Source: Rhytidiadelphus loreus (taxonomy: Eukaryota; Streptophyta; Bryopsida; Hypnales; Hylocomiaceae). From it: a DNA stretch of 64,000 nucleotides. The stretch covers positions 31,074,863-31,138,862 of the forward strand of contig OX344761.1 in the NCBI GenBank assembly GCA_947034895.1. The letters run 5' to 3'. The notes beneath the pieces were generated by a model. That model was not told where the DNA came from, did no database searches, and saw only the letters and a program-made list of their open reading frames with translations. The position numbers and the translations under genes were made by a program. How positions within the stretch are numbered: the stretch's first letter is position 1; every line of letters starts with the position of its first letter. Of this stretch, positions 42,401 to 56,300 are shown one piece after another.

Positions 42401-45400
42401 CTACAGACAATCAGTTCACGACAACTCCCGGGCCCCTCCCCGCAATGGGATTGCCGCGTCTGCTTCACATCTCCCCCAGCGCCCAAAATCAATATCTTTG
42501 AGTCGATATCTGGAGAAGCTCTTCCGCATGATTTATATCGGAACTGGGCGGGGCGGCTTATTCAGCCCTTCAAGGTACTTCCACTCTCTATCATTGCCCC
42601 ATCTGCTTTGGTGCATGAAGTTAATTACCTTCAAGATTGTGTGATTATAGCCAGCTTCGTTGGGGGGGCTTTGGATGATCATTCCGTGACTGCATGGATT
42701 CATGATTTAGGGCGCATACTCTTTCTCTACCGAATTATCCTTCATAAGCCGGCAGGCAACGGATTCTTTTATGTTAAATTGGATTGTAGGGCAGCAGTGG
42801 ATAAGGCTGTTGATCTTCCTTTGCATTGTTTCCATGGAGGGGAAGCAATTTACCAGCATTGGCAACCATCCTTTAACCCTAATGCACCCATAGGCATTTG
42901 TCAACCATATTGGCTGACCCTAGAGGGGCTACTTCTAGAGTACATTCCATTCTCATCATCTATCATTGGACATCTTGGCAAGGTACTTGCTACTGATATT
43001 CCGAACCCAGCTTTGGATTCCCACCGATATTGTGTGGCCCTCAATCTGGCTCAAGGGTGGGCTTTTTCTATCAAGATCCAAGATAGTCAGTATGGGTTGA
43101 TTGACATACCGATATGCTATGAAGACCCTCACCTAAGTTGTGGCAGTTGTAGAAGTCCAGCTCATCCTACAGCCACATGCCATGTGCACAAGGTTTATGA
43201 CGCAGAGTATATTCATCATCCGCACACCCATGTTGACCCTGATGTGGCTAGGTCCTCTTGTTCACTGGCTAATCCTTCACAACAAAACCATCATAGCAGC
43301 AGCCGTCGGAACATCAACCCTTCTCGAAGTAAGCGCTACAATTGTCATAGATCCAATCGTGGCCAACAACCCCACCCTCCACGTGCAACACCAAATGCAG
43401 ACGGGTTTACACCCGTCCATTATCGTCGCCGCGGTCTTATCCATCGAAGTCCAGTTCCACAAGCCAGTTCCAGCCATTGTTGGGAGAGAAGGATATCAGT
43501 TGAACGGCGTCGTGACGAGCAAGCAGAAGTGGCTGAGTTGGAGAGACTTGCCCAAGAAATGGACCTTCCTAGCTCCTCTAGGGTTCCAACTACTTCTGAT
43601 CAAGATTGGGCTCAAAGAGTTTCTAATGAATGTCACCAAGCTCACCTTGAGGCATTGGAACAAGAGCAAGATGATCAGAATCTTTATGAACTTGAGTCTA
43701 AGCATGTCAATTCTGCTGTGACACCACAGACTCCTCAGTCTGTAGCCAAACTTGCCACCCAGGGTCAAGGCCTAAAGTTGAGACCTTATAACACATCGTC
43801 TCCTTTGCATCCGGATAAGTCAAGTGTCAAGCCCTCTTACAATTCTTTCAGCTCTCCATCAGTAGCAATAGCACAGCCTCACCAAATACTCGTTTCCAGC
43901 TCGAAAGAACCATCACCTTATCTCCACCAGCACTTGTCTTCTGCACCGATTGATGTATGCCCTCCTCTTTTTGATAGTCAGCAAGGTACTACTCCCCCAA
44001 TAGCCTCCTCAGTACTACGGCTCTAACGCCAATCTGACACTCCTCCATCTAACTAGATTTATGAAGATAGGGAATCTCCTTCTAGCCCCTTTGCCCACAA
44101 TGGTTTACTTCCATTTTCTCTAGCTAATGACTTATTTGAAGCTGCCACCATTGACCCAAATGACCCGCAAAGCCATTTGCTGCAGGTTGCCTCTTCTCCA
44201 GAGACTGGCACATCACTAGCCATACGAGTATTTAACCACATCTCAGGTTCACTTCCTCATTGGCTTGGAAGTGACCCAAATACATCAAAGCTCAGTGCAC
44301 TAGATGATTTATCTATGAGAAATATTAAGGCGTCAGCGAGGATGCGTATGGGTGACCAACCCTTACCACCACAAGTATGTGTTACAGTTATCGCCCCCGC
44401 CCCTAATATTGATGCATGGGGTTATAGGAGAGCTAGTTCTTCAGACTGCGTAGAGGGCACTCGGTATTCCCTCGATCCACGCAAGATATGAAGCTAAGAC
44501 TTTTGTCTTACAATGTAAGGGGGCTAAATGATCCCCTTGCCATTGCCAATCTGAGGCAGTATATACAAAGACATCCAGTGGATATATTATTTCTACAAGA
44601 ACACAAGCTACGTGGAGTAGGAGCCTCCAACTTAGGACGCCTCCTCTGGAAACGAGCCACTACTTTATTTACTGATACCGAGCCAGGATACACGGCGGAT
44701 GGCTCAAATGCTGGCAAAGGAGGTGTTGCCTCTATTGTCTCCCCGAGGTGGGCGAATCTTATTTCTCAATCTGGATCCTTATTTGGCGGGCGGGCTCACT
44801 GGTTCATTCTCGATAAAATACCTGGGGGAGAATTAGGATTCTTGAATATTTATGCCCCAAATGACCTCCAAGCTAGGAAGGTCCTTTGGGAAACGCTCTC
44901 ATGTGAACTCCCTAATACATGCCGTTGGGTCATGATAGGTGACTTTAATATGGTGGAAAGACGAAGTGATAAATCTAATGGGGGTGGACACTCATTATCA
45001 ACTCATGAACGATTGTTATTCAATGGCTTAAAGGATTCCCTCCAAGTCTCTGAGTACCCCCTCACAGTTCCTTCACTCCAGTATTCATGGGACAACGCCT
45101 GGTTAGACTCTGCTCGTTCTATGGCTCGACTCGATCGGTGTTATATCTTCCCAGATTCTCCCTTATGCCAACGTCAAGTTTTAGAATATCGGATTCGAGG
45201 AGATCACACCCGTTCTGACTATTGCCCTCTATCTATTGTTATTGAATTAGCTAAAAGTCCTACTCGCCCCAGTCGATGGGCTATGTCTACACTTCACTTT
45301 GAAGATGCCGACCAACAAATACGCCAAGCTTGGGACTCATCTCCAAGCCAAGCCTCCTTTTTCATTAAACTCAAGCGGGTGACCAGGGCATATCGTCGTT

Positions 45401-48400
45401 ATTGCATCATGAGGGCACAATGCAATAAGGACCAAGAAGCTGAGTTGAGCTCTGAATTGGAGCGCACTAGTATCCAACTACAATCACTTCCCCATTCAAC
45501 CCAACTTCAAGAAGAGGTTAACTCCATCCGGTCATCTTTGGCCTCGTATGAATCAAGGAAGCTAGACGGTCTCAATGTTAGGTCACGGGCAAAATGGAGG
45601 CTATTTGGTGATCGGCTATCTAAAGAATTTTTCGACGTTGTCCACGAGTCTCCTAGCACATCTATCATCACCGAATTACAAGACAACCAAGGTCTTTTAC
45701 ATCATGACCATATAGAATTGGAAAACATTTGTTCCAATTTTTACTCTAAACTATATGCTGGAGAAATCATCACCCAACAAATTCTTGATGATAGAGAAGC
45801 CATCCTCTCGACCGTCTCTTGTAAGTGTTCCCCTTCTATGGCCCAAGCGTTAAGTCGACCATTGACTACTAAGGAACTACACCAAGCCCTTCTCCAAATG
45901 GCGAATGGCCGTAGTCTAGTACCGGACGGCATCATTACCGAATTTTATCGCCGATTTTGGGATATGATAGGAGTAGAATTTACTGACATGATAAATTCTG
46001 CCATTAGTGAAAGTCATTTCCCGCTAGGCTTGACATCCGGGCTTATAGTTCTCCTCTTCAAATCTGGTGATAGAGCCAACCTTTCTAATTGGCGCCCTAT
46101 CACCCTATTGAATGTCTCCTACAAGATCATAGCCAAGTCAATGCAAATTAGATTGCAACACCTTCTCAAGGATGTTATTAGCCCTGAGCTGTCAGCATTT
46201 CTCCCATTTAGGCATATTCTTGGCAACATACTTCTACAATATGAAACCATTGAATGGGCCAAAGAATCTAACCAAGACATGATCTTCCTTAAACTAGATT
46301 TCACCAAAGCCTATGATGTCGTATCTTGGGACTTTCTTCAACAAGTAATGAATAAATTAGGAATTCCTGATTCATTCACCAACCTAGTTATGATGCTTCT
46401 CAAAGATGCCTCTGCCTCAGTTTTATTAAATGGAAAAATCACAAAGTCTTTTTCCATTCAAAGAGGAGTAAGACAAGGGTGTCCTTTGGCACCTTATCTT
46501 TTTCTCCTCGTAGGAGAAGCTCTCCACATGGCGGCATCAGAGGAACAACGCCTTGAGAAAATCCATGGGATCCAACTTCCGGAGAGCGAACTCCAACAAC
46601 TAGTCTCTCAGTATGCTGATGACACTAGTATGACAATTACTAGCAAAGAAGAAGATCTCCGCAACGCTATAGCTCTCCTTCAACGATTTGGCTCTGCAAC
46701 TGGTCTAATTATCAATTGGACAAAGAGTGTTGCCTATTGGTTTTCCAAATGTCCTAAACCCTCGTGGACCGATAACTATGGCCTAACATGGGCTCCTACT
46801 GGATCTATCTCCAAACTATTAGGAGCCCCTTTTGGTATCACCCTTGATACAAAAGACATAGACGACTTCCTTCAAGATAAAGTCAAGAAGAAACTGTCAT
46901 ATTGGACTTCTCAACGCCTTTCACTTGCGGGCAGAGCCACAATTGTGAATGCTGTTCTCTTGTCCACTCTCTATTATTTTATTGCTATATGGGGTGGCTC
47001 CATACATGCTATTCGTTCAATCCGTGGAACCCTTAGGAATTTTCTTTGGAGTGGCACTGAATATTCTACCCGTGCAAGAGTGGCATGGGACGATTGTTGC
47101 CTTCCAAAAAAAATTGGTGGACTCAAACTCCTTGATCCAGAAATCTCCCTTACTGCCTTACTAGCCAAATGGATACTATTCGCTATAGAACCAGGTATAT
47201 CTAACCTAAAAATCTTACTTAGATATAGGATCCATAGGATGAAACCTCACCCAAAAGTTAGCTTTTGGTACTCATCTCAATCATGGCTTACGGTCCACAA
47301 CTCCTCTGTTACACGTGGCTCCAAAGTATGGAATAGAATTACTAGGGCATGGCGTCAAATTGTGAAACATATAGTGCCGCTCCCACCTAGTAACGTTGAT
47401 GAGGTACTCAACACAAGTCTTTGGTGGTCTACATCTTTCATAGGAGCTAACTTCAACTTCTCATTAGATAGAGCTAGAATTTTAGCACAAGGTGGCTTGC
47501 GCAAACTTAGCGATCTGTGGAACTCTCCCCTAGGCAAGTTCCACTCTTGGGATACTATTTCCTCTCGATTTCCACTTCTAGACACCGAAAAGAACAATTG
47601 GCTCTATCTCATCTCTCTAGTCCCTCCTACTTGGATACACATGCTTACTACACAAGCCGAGGTGGTCCAAACAGGGGAATGGGTGGGCCTTTTCTCTCAA
47701 ATTGATGACCATGTCCCCATCCGCGCCTGGATAAACCGCATACCAGATAATAGGATCCTACTTCATCAAGTCCAAGTCTTCACTATACCGGTAGATGTTC
47801 CTATAATGAAGATCGGGCCTAGTTCTCATCAGTTGGTTGCCCTTCCCCCATCTACTAGGCTCGAATCACTTACGGGACTCCTTCGTAGGATACGCATATT
47901 AGAGTTGGAAAAAGGTTGTAGGAACACCCCTTTCCTTCTCTATGCAGGGGCTATCCACTCTTTGGAGGTGGACCATGTAAGGTAGCAATGGGATGATGGT
48001 AGTATTTTTACCAAATATTCTACATCCTTAGGCCGCACTCTCCTTACTAGACATCGTCAACTCAAGCGACCTATTCCATCCAAATGGAATAACCAGCTCT
48101 CCCCAACCTTTTCTCATGACTGGAAGGACATTTGGCACAAGGCTAGATCGCAGAAGGAGGCGGCTTTTATGTGGTCTGTTTGGCATAATGCTGTGGCTGT
48201 ACACTCCTGGCGTGCACGCATCTCACCGGGCATTGATACCACGTGTAATTGTTGCCTAGAAGACAGTGAAGAGACTCCGACGCACCGATTCTTCGCCTGC
48301 CCAAGAGCCCAAGAAGTTTGGGACTATGCTTTTTCAATTATCTACTCACTCCAAGACGCCACCCTTTCTTCCGGCCCACTCGTTCGCCTCGACTTCTCAC

Positions 48401-50216
48401 AATGCGTGTTTGGGTCTTCTCTTCCGAAAAGTTTCCTTAAATTTTGCACTATTTGGTCTCTACTTCGAGGTTCTGCGCTTTGGATCATTTGGGTATCTCG
48501 CAATAATAAGGTGTTTGCTCAGATCCATTGGCCTCAGGCTCTTGTCCAAAGTACTCTTTGGAATGCCTTGCTCGATTCCGGTCGGGCTGTGCAATTCAAA
48601 GCTAGAAATGCTTCTAGGCAGCGTCCTCAGGCGGCTATGGAGATTTGGAAGCGGTTTGATCAAATCTGGCTTCAATCTCCTATCTTTGCTCATCGACACG
48701 ATACTCATATTATCTGGAACGCTAAGGGCCCCCCCCTCTACGCTCTTAGTTAGGGTTTTTTTTTATAGTTTTGGCGGTTGCTCCGTGTGCCTTTTTTGGC
48801 TCATTTATTCTCTTTTTTTGCTCTTATCTCTTCATTGACCAGCCCTTTGTGGTTTGGATGTTGTTCTGTTCCGTGGTTTTTTTAATGCAATGGGTCCGCT
48901 CATTTGTTCAAAAAAAAAAAAAAAAATTAGTATTTTGTGATAATGTATCATGCAAAGATTAGAAATCTCATTGATAAGAATTAGAAAGAAAAAATTTGAA
49001 ATAATTATTCAAATTTTCAAGTTTGTATATTCATATTTATACAATTTAATGATTTAAGAAAATTGTATTTTACTTTGAAGTTTAAAACCTTGAATTAGTG
49101 TTTATTGGCTTTTAATTTTAATATTTGTTTTTTATTTTTTTAAATATACAAATTATGAGGATGTAATTGTCTTGAATTCTTTTACAAAAGGTCATTAATT
49201 AGCTAAACCCCAAAGATTGGTATTTTAGTGCAAATTTTTGTATGAAGATCAAAATTCTAGTTGATAAAATAGTCTAAAATATTCATAAGAAATTTCCTAA
49301 AACCAATTTTTACTTCTAATGTTCATTATTGCTCTTACAAGAAATTAGGATTTAAAAAAAATAAGACTTAGAAAATAAAATTTATATGAGAAGAAGTTTT
49401 AAAAAAACATTTCCAACACCTCCAATCAAGACTTTTTGAGACAAAGACAGAGATGGGATGATGAATTTACAACTTACATGAAAACTTTGTTCATAGTCCC
49501 ATATGGAGAGATGACCATTGCCACTAACACACACCCTATCACTATTGCTTGGGCTAAAGCTTGCATACTTCACTGCATTTTTTAATTTTCCTTCCATCAT
49601 CTTGGTTGCTCCTTTAGTTGGATTGATGTCCCACAAGATCTTCACAAAATGAATCAACCAATGAATTATATATATACATATACATACATGAATTAGGATA
49701 GAACCATATAAATATGAGGATAATTAATAATCTAATAATAAATCAATAATTTTCTAAACAATTTAATATTTTAGATAAAATAAAATGCTTAGATTTTTAA
49801 TAAATTTATGGAAAGATTTTTAAATTAAAAATGTATATAAATAGCATATAAATATATAATTGAAATTGTAAATTTTCTCATACTAATGATTTAAAAAGAT
49901 GGACATACACCTTACTTATTTCAAATGTTCCCATACATGAAAATTTGTGTAAGAAGTAATTTATCTTACAATAGATAGAAATATATTGACAAGGGATAAA
50001 TTCTTAAAGTTTTGAAAATAATTTTTAATTCTAATAAACATGTTGTATTCATTTCTAGAACCAATATATTCTCTCTTATATTTGAAATGACATAAATATA
50101 CTTGTATATTAATGAAATTTCAAAGATATTATAGAATTTTTTTAAATACCATAGATAGAAAGGTTGGATTATACAAATATAAGCTAGATATAAAATATTA
50201 TAAAAATAAAAATAAA

Positions 50217-50301
<85 letters not shown>

Positions 50302-53300
50302 GAAGAAATATAGTACTAATGTAGAAATTTGACATATGGATAACAAACAAATATGAATTGAAATTTTGGCATCATTTAAAAAATTACAAATGTTATTAAA
50401 TCTTCAAATTCCAAATATTTTACCTACGTGAAAATTCCATCATAGTCTAATAGCATTTTATAATATCCCGTATAATATACATAACATATTTTTATTTTTA
50501 TTATATTTGAAAATGTGAAATACTTTCATCTCTAAATTCTCATACAGACTTGTGAAGATACCAAATTTATTTTAATGCAATATTTATGTATGAAATCTAG
50601 CAAAAAGAGAAGAAAAAAAAATTTTAAATAAAAAGATTGAAGTGTGAAAGCCAAATCAATGAAAATTTAAAGTGAAAACAATTGGGTATTTATGTATGTT
50701 TTATATATGTTTTCCATGTAAAAAATTTAAAAATAAAATAAATAAATATTATATTTTAGAAAAACTTTTGGACTTTAAATAATGAGTTGTTTTCTTTGGT
50801 ATAAACATACTACATGCCAACAATATATGTAAGAGCCACTTACAGCGGTGCTATTCTGTGAGTATGTGAGCATGAGCCTGTGAGCGGTGAGCAGGGATTA
50901 TGTGAGCGTTGAGTTTAGAAATTTGTAGAAGCACTAAAAAACTTAATAATATTTCTAAAAATAGATTCCATCAAGAAAATTTAGTCAAATTTTACTATTT
51001 CTAGTAAAATCTTGCACCTATTACTATAGACCTATTACCATGGACCTATTACCGTGGTTATGTAGAATTTAGTTGAAAATTATAATTTTCAATGTTGTCT
51101 AAAATATTAGAAGTATACATTATGAAAATGATGAACTTAATTGATATGAAAGATGGATGGAGATGGAAATAAATTTGTATAGAATATTGATTGATCATTG
51201 TTCTATAGCAATGTGGGTCTTTACGAGGTTGATAGGAAGGTATCAATAATATTCTCTTAATGCTCCATCGTTGGACTTGTTTAGATTTTTTTTAAATTGT
51301 TAATAGAAATTATTTTTATATCTAATGATCTTTGTTATAGTAAATTTTATTTTGGTTGATTATTGTCTTGTAGCATCATAGATCTTCTTATGGTCAATGA
51401 AAAGGTACCAACACTTCTTTGTGGATTTACAAGTCAATAAACTTGTTTAGATTTTAGAAAAGAAATATTGTTAATTGGAATTCAATATATTTGAAAAAAG
51501 CTTGGCTGCACCAAATTTCATTTTTGTTGATCACTATCTTGTAGTAGTGTGGGTCCTTTCAAAGCTGACGGAGGGTACCAATACTTCTGCCTCGATGTGC
51601 TGGTAATTAGACTTATTATGATTTTGGAAGACAATATTTGGTTGATAGGGATTATTTTGTGAAGAGTGAGCTTACACCAAATTGTTGATTAGTTGACCAT
51701 TGTTCTCTTGTAGGACCTTCTAGAGATCCAACTCTTCCATCTTTGATCAGATAGTCATTTGGTTAATCACTCCCCTCTTGTTGCTTGATAACTCTCGGCG
51801 CCAAGAAGAGGATCAAGCACTTATCTTTAAGTTGATGTGCTACTTATTGAACTTCGCTAGGTTTGAAGAAAAAAAATGATTATTAATTACGATTTGTTTG
51901 AAATCGACCGAGGTTGCTCCATTGAGATTATAACCACTCCCCTCTTGTTGTTGGGTTACCTCTCGGCGCCGAGAGGTACCCCCAACCGCGGGTACAAAGA
52001 AAAAAAGAAAAAACTTTTTTTTTTTTTTTTTTTTCATTTTCATTTTTTTCAGCCTCTAGGGGGTTCTTCTCGTCACCAAGAGGTACCCAACAACAAGAGG
52101 GGAGTGGTTATAAAATCAAAATCTTAATAGAACATCTTTAACCGATTTCAAGCAAATCCTATTTAATTATCAATTTTTTTTTTCTTAAAATCTAACAAAG
52201 TCCAATAAGTAACAAATCAAAGTTGTTCAAGGGACCGCGGTAATAGGTCCACAAAAATAGGTCTGTAATAATAGGTACCAAAAATAATAAAATTTGACCC
52301 AAATTTTGAAATGAAATCTCTAAAAAATTATAAACTCACAAGCTCATGCTCACACGCTCACAAAATAGCAACCCTGGAGCCACTTACAAGGCATTTCAGA
52401 TTTGTACATTCTTAAAATTTTGAAGCAAAGTTTGACATGAATAACATTTCTACATTAGCTTTATATATTGAACAATGATTTTATTGTATATTATTAGATA
52501 AATGATAGACTTTTATTGCATATGCTATATCTAAAAAAATATGGTGGTGGATCCATTGTATACTCTAGACTAAACTTGCCATTTACCTCACACATCCAAA
52601 AAATGGACAATAACTGTTGCCATTTACAGAATATAAATTATATGTTTAAACTACCAATTCGATTGTGATGGGAATTTTTTTGGTATGACAACCCAATGAC
52701 CTCCCAGTGTACAACAAAGGGTTGCAAGGATTTTTTAATTAGAATATTTTCATTTCATCATCTTTAAATTTCAATAAAATTTATAGGAAGAAATCTTTTT
52801 TCATTTTGTTTTTTGAAGGTGAATCTTAACATGACATTTAATAATCATGACAAATTTCAAAACATGCAAGTCTCTATATTTTTGTAGAGAAGGATTTGAA
52901 TTTTGTCTGTGCGGTGATTAGCAAGTTTACTCTATATCTAAATGGACTAAATTTTCTTTTCATATATATAGAGAAAGAGATATGCCACTCTAAAGCTTAT
53001 GTTTGCTAATTTCTTTACACCATTGGATTCAACAACAAAACTTTTGAACTTGAGTTCTAGAAAAAAATAATATCTTTTTAAGATTTGCACTATATTAAAA
53101 CTAATCATGTTAGCTACATTTTTTGAAGTACTACAATGTAAATTTTTTAGCACATTTACAACTTTATAAGACTACAACTACTACCAATTGAAAATAAATA
53201 GACGTGATTCTACCAATTATGTTTTTAGTGGGTGTTTCATTTACCACCTAATTTCACTCATGAAGATGTATTTTTCTTACGAAAACCCTCAAGTCTATTG

Positions 53301-56300
53301 GATTAAATATTTAAATTAATTGAAGAAAATATCATTTCTATTAGAAATATACTTTAAAAATCATAATTTTTTGCATAGGACTACATTACAATGAATAGAA
53401 TAATAAATTAAATTAAATTCTAAATAAGCCTATATCTATCAAAATCAATATTTTATCAAAAATTGATTTTGAGTCACAAAAGATATTTAACAAATGAACA
53501 TTTTGTGAACATTTTGTCATGAAAGACATGTCTTGTTGAACAATATTTCTATTAGTGTATGTTTATAAATTCAAATTTCAAATTGGATAAGATATTCAAA
53601 TATTGTAAAATTTCAAATTTTCAACTTAAAATAGAAATTAGAAGCTTTATTTTACTATAGGATTTTAATTCAAAAAAATCAATGTAATGACAAAATTTGA
53701 AATGAATAGTGAAACATAAAAGTAATCCAAATGCATTATAAGGCAATTCTAGGTGTGGTTGTTTTATTTTGGAAATGAAATCAACAACACCTCAATTAAG
53801 AAGTTTCCAATCCCATTCGCACTATTCATTCAAGCAAACTTAAAAAACATTTGAATGAAAAATGAAATTCTCATCTAATAATTTGAAAGCATTCATAAGC
53901 CATTTTGCTGATTTGCATAAATTTAAGAATTAAACAAGTAACCCCAAATGGATTCTAATGATTTGGAAGTACATTTCATTATTATCTTTAAAAACTACTA
54001 TTGTTTTAATGCATTCATCAATAATGAAAAAATTCAACAATACAAAGGGATACATATGCGAAGGTTTGATTCGGCACTCAAGTGCAAAATTTGGATTTCC
54101 ATGTCAAATTCTCAAATATACTCATCACCTGACACCAATTATAAGACAGAAGATGACATTTGGCACTTGTTTTTACAAAAATGACTTAATTTATGCTTAA
54201 TCTAACTTTCACGTAGGATAATACACTACTATAAAAATGTATTGAATTTCTTTTGAATTTTTTTACCACACAAATTGCAAGATCTTAGTTTTTGAAGTTA
54301 TTGATTGAAGTTTTTTTTAACCTTGCCAACAAAATTAGTACAACAATTTGACTCACCTCTATACAAATATAATCATCTAAATTGATTTGTATCCAATTGT
54401 GTGTGTTTTTTGTCAAAAATGACATCCAATGCATTCAAATTGACCCTTATTCAGTTTTAATTTTTCATGATTGAGGCTCAATTTCAAGTATCATTTAAAT
54501 TCCCGGAATATTCAACTCAAGATTCAAAAAATATGAGATATTGTGTGTTGATAGTAGGCAGTGACTACCTCTTTAGGATATTTAGTGACAAATTCTTTTA
54601 GGTACATAGTAACAAACTGTGTCACCATGCATCCAAAAAGTTTAAAATTTAAAAAAATTAATTAATTAATAATCTCCCCCTCTCCCTTCGATTTTCAAAA
54701 ATTAATTAACTCCCTCTTCTCCCTCCCCTCAGCTACTTGTAATTTTCAAAAACCAAACTCACTACAATCAATATGGGACAAACTTCACTATATTCGTATT
54801 AGTATCCCATGTATGTGTATCCGTAGTCTTTGCCGTATTCTATATTTGTAAATTGTATCGTGTTTTGTATCTATATCCATACCCTTGTATCCGAATTTAT
54901 ATCTTGTATCATATCCTTTATCCATATTTGAATTGACTAGATTGTATTTGATGGACATCAATGGCTTGTTATCTTTTAAGAAATCAATGGTAGTTGGGGG
55001 GTGGGGCATTTAAAAATAATAATAAATCAACAATTCTTGATTTTTTTCACAAAAGAGGTTGGTTATTGAATCACAATCCAAAAGTGATAGCTTCTTTTGG
55101 GTGCATAGTGTATATGCATGTATTTTAATTTGCATCTACATATACATACATATCTATATCCTCATCACACTATGAAATGTATAGAGTAAACTTTGAGATT
55201 CATATTTGAATGACCTAATTTGTCATTTTATGACGAAATCAGTTAGTGTTATTCATCAAAACTAAAAACTTACAAAATTTTAAAATCAATCAGTTTGGTT
55301 AATACTAAATCTTGTTATTAATATTCTATACCTACATTTGTGTTCTAATGCATATATATATATATACATTTGTGTATATCCCAATATACTTGAATCTCAA
55401 GGGGATTGAATTTTTGAGGTGAAGGTATCCTCTTTTTTATAGACTATATGGTAGCCATTTTGAGTGCTTAATATGTATAGTGTGATTTTCACCAAAAGTG
55501 GTATTTGACCAAAAGTTGCATAGATTATTTATATTTATATTTATTTGATTTCTTGGATTCCAATTTTCAAAAATATTTCAGACACCTCACACAACTAAAA
55601 TCTTAGTTGTGTCAAAAGAAATGAACATATCTAAAAATAACCTTGCAACAAGAGGATATCCAAACAATTGCAAATGATACACTTGCAAGATGTCATATAT
55701 AAAGACTCAAATATGAGAATAATCACAATTCCAAGGGTGATGCAAAGCTTTCATAATCTAGACCAAGTACACAAAAATCCACTAAAAAAATAGAATCTCA
55801 TGATTGCTAGTATTACAATCAAACTGCTAACAAAATGTCGTTTATAGGGCAATGAGTTAAATATTGAAAAATTATAATCTAAAATCCAACCTTACAACAT
55901 AGAATTAAAATATCCTATAAATAGAGATATTATTTGATTTTGATTTCAAGTTATTTCTTTTTTGACTCCCAATAAGTTGTAGTATTAAAAAATCAATAGA
56001 ACGCATCCTACCATTTGAGACATATTGTAAATTTGTAATGTAGTAGATCTGAATTTTTTAATCCATTTCAACATTCAAAGTATCAACTAAAAGATATAGA
56101 GGGTGGATGCTCATCATCAACTCATCCAACTTTAAAAGTTCAATGAGAAGCAAAGTGAACTAATTTCCATTAGATTAGTTACAATCTAATTCCCTCGCTA
56201 ATTCTTCTTGTAAGTTCATAAAAAGGCACTGATGTAACAAATCTAATGGGAATTAGTTTGATCATAACTTAATTCCTAGTTCATCTTGTAAGTTGTGACC

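Larger units (their letters stand above)
40994..48923 (+). mobile_element. L1-type LINE retrotransposon, nearly full length, decayed
   Basis: About 7.9 kb, clearly richer in G+C than the surrounding intron. Order: 5' untranslated region with two 70-bp tandem units, ORF1 (RNA-binding, CCHC), ORF2 (endonuclease, reverse transcriptase, zf-RVT), short 3' UTR, poly(A) run, flanked by a 13-bp target duplication. It lies on the plus strand, antisense to the host gene, in the intron between exons 4 and 5. It cannot move on its own: ORF1 has a frameshift and two stops, ORF2 one stop and a mutated endonuclease residue. The first few dozen bases after the left duplication are AT-rich and may be filler. 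Confidence 0.9.

Noticed and set aside
43140..43768. Long frames overlapping LINE ORF1 in other phases and on the minus strand
   Set aside because: Shadows of the DUF4283/CCHC frame, which has the recognisable zinc knuckle.
49966..50346. Open frame with a long Tyr-Ile run
   Set aside because: Created by the (TA)n microsatellite; the opposite strand has the same artefact.
51840..52127. Frames with Lys and Phe runs on both strands
   Set aside because: Both cross the palindrome centre and its A/T homopolymers.
50843..52376. hAT assignment from the CAG-starting ends
   Set aside because: The flanking duplication is 10 bases, not 8, and the inverted ends are long, which fits Mutator-like elements.
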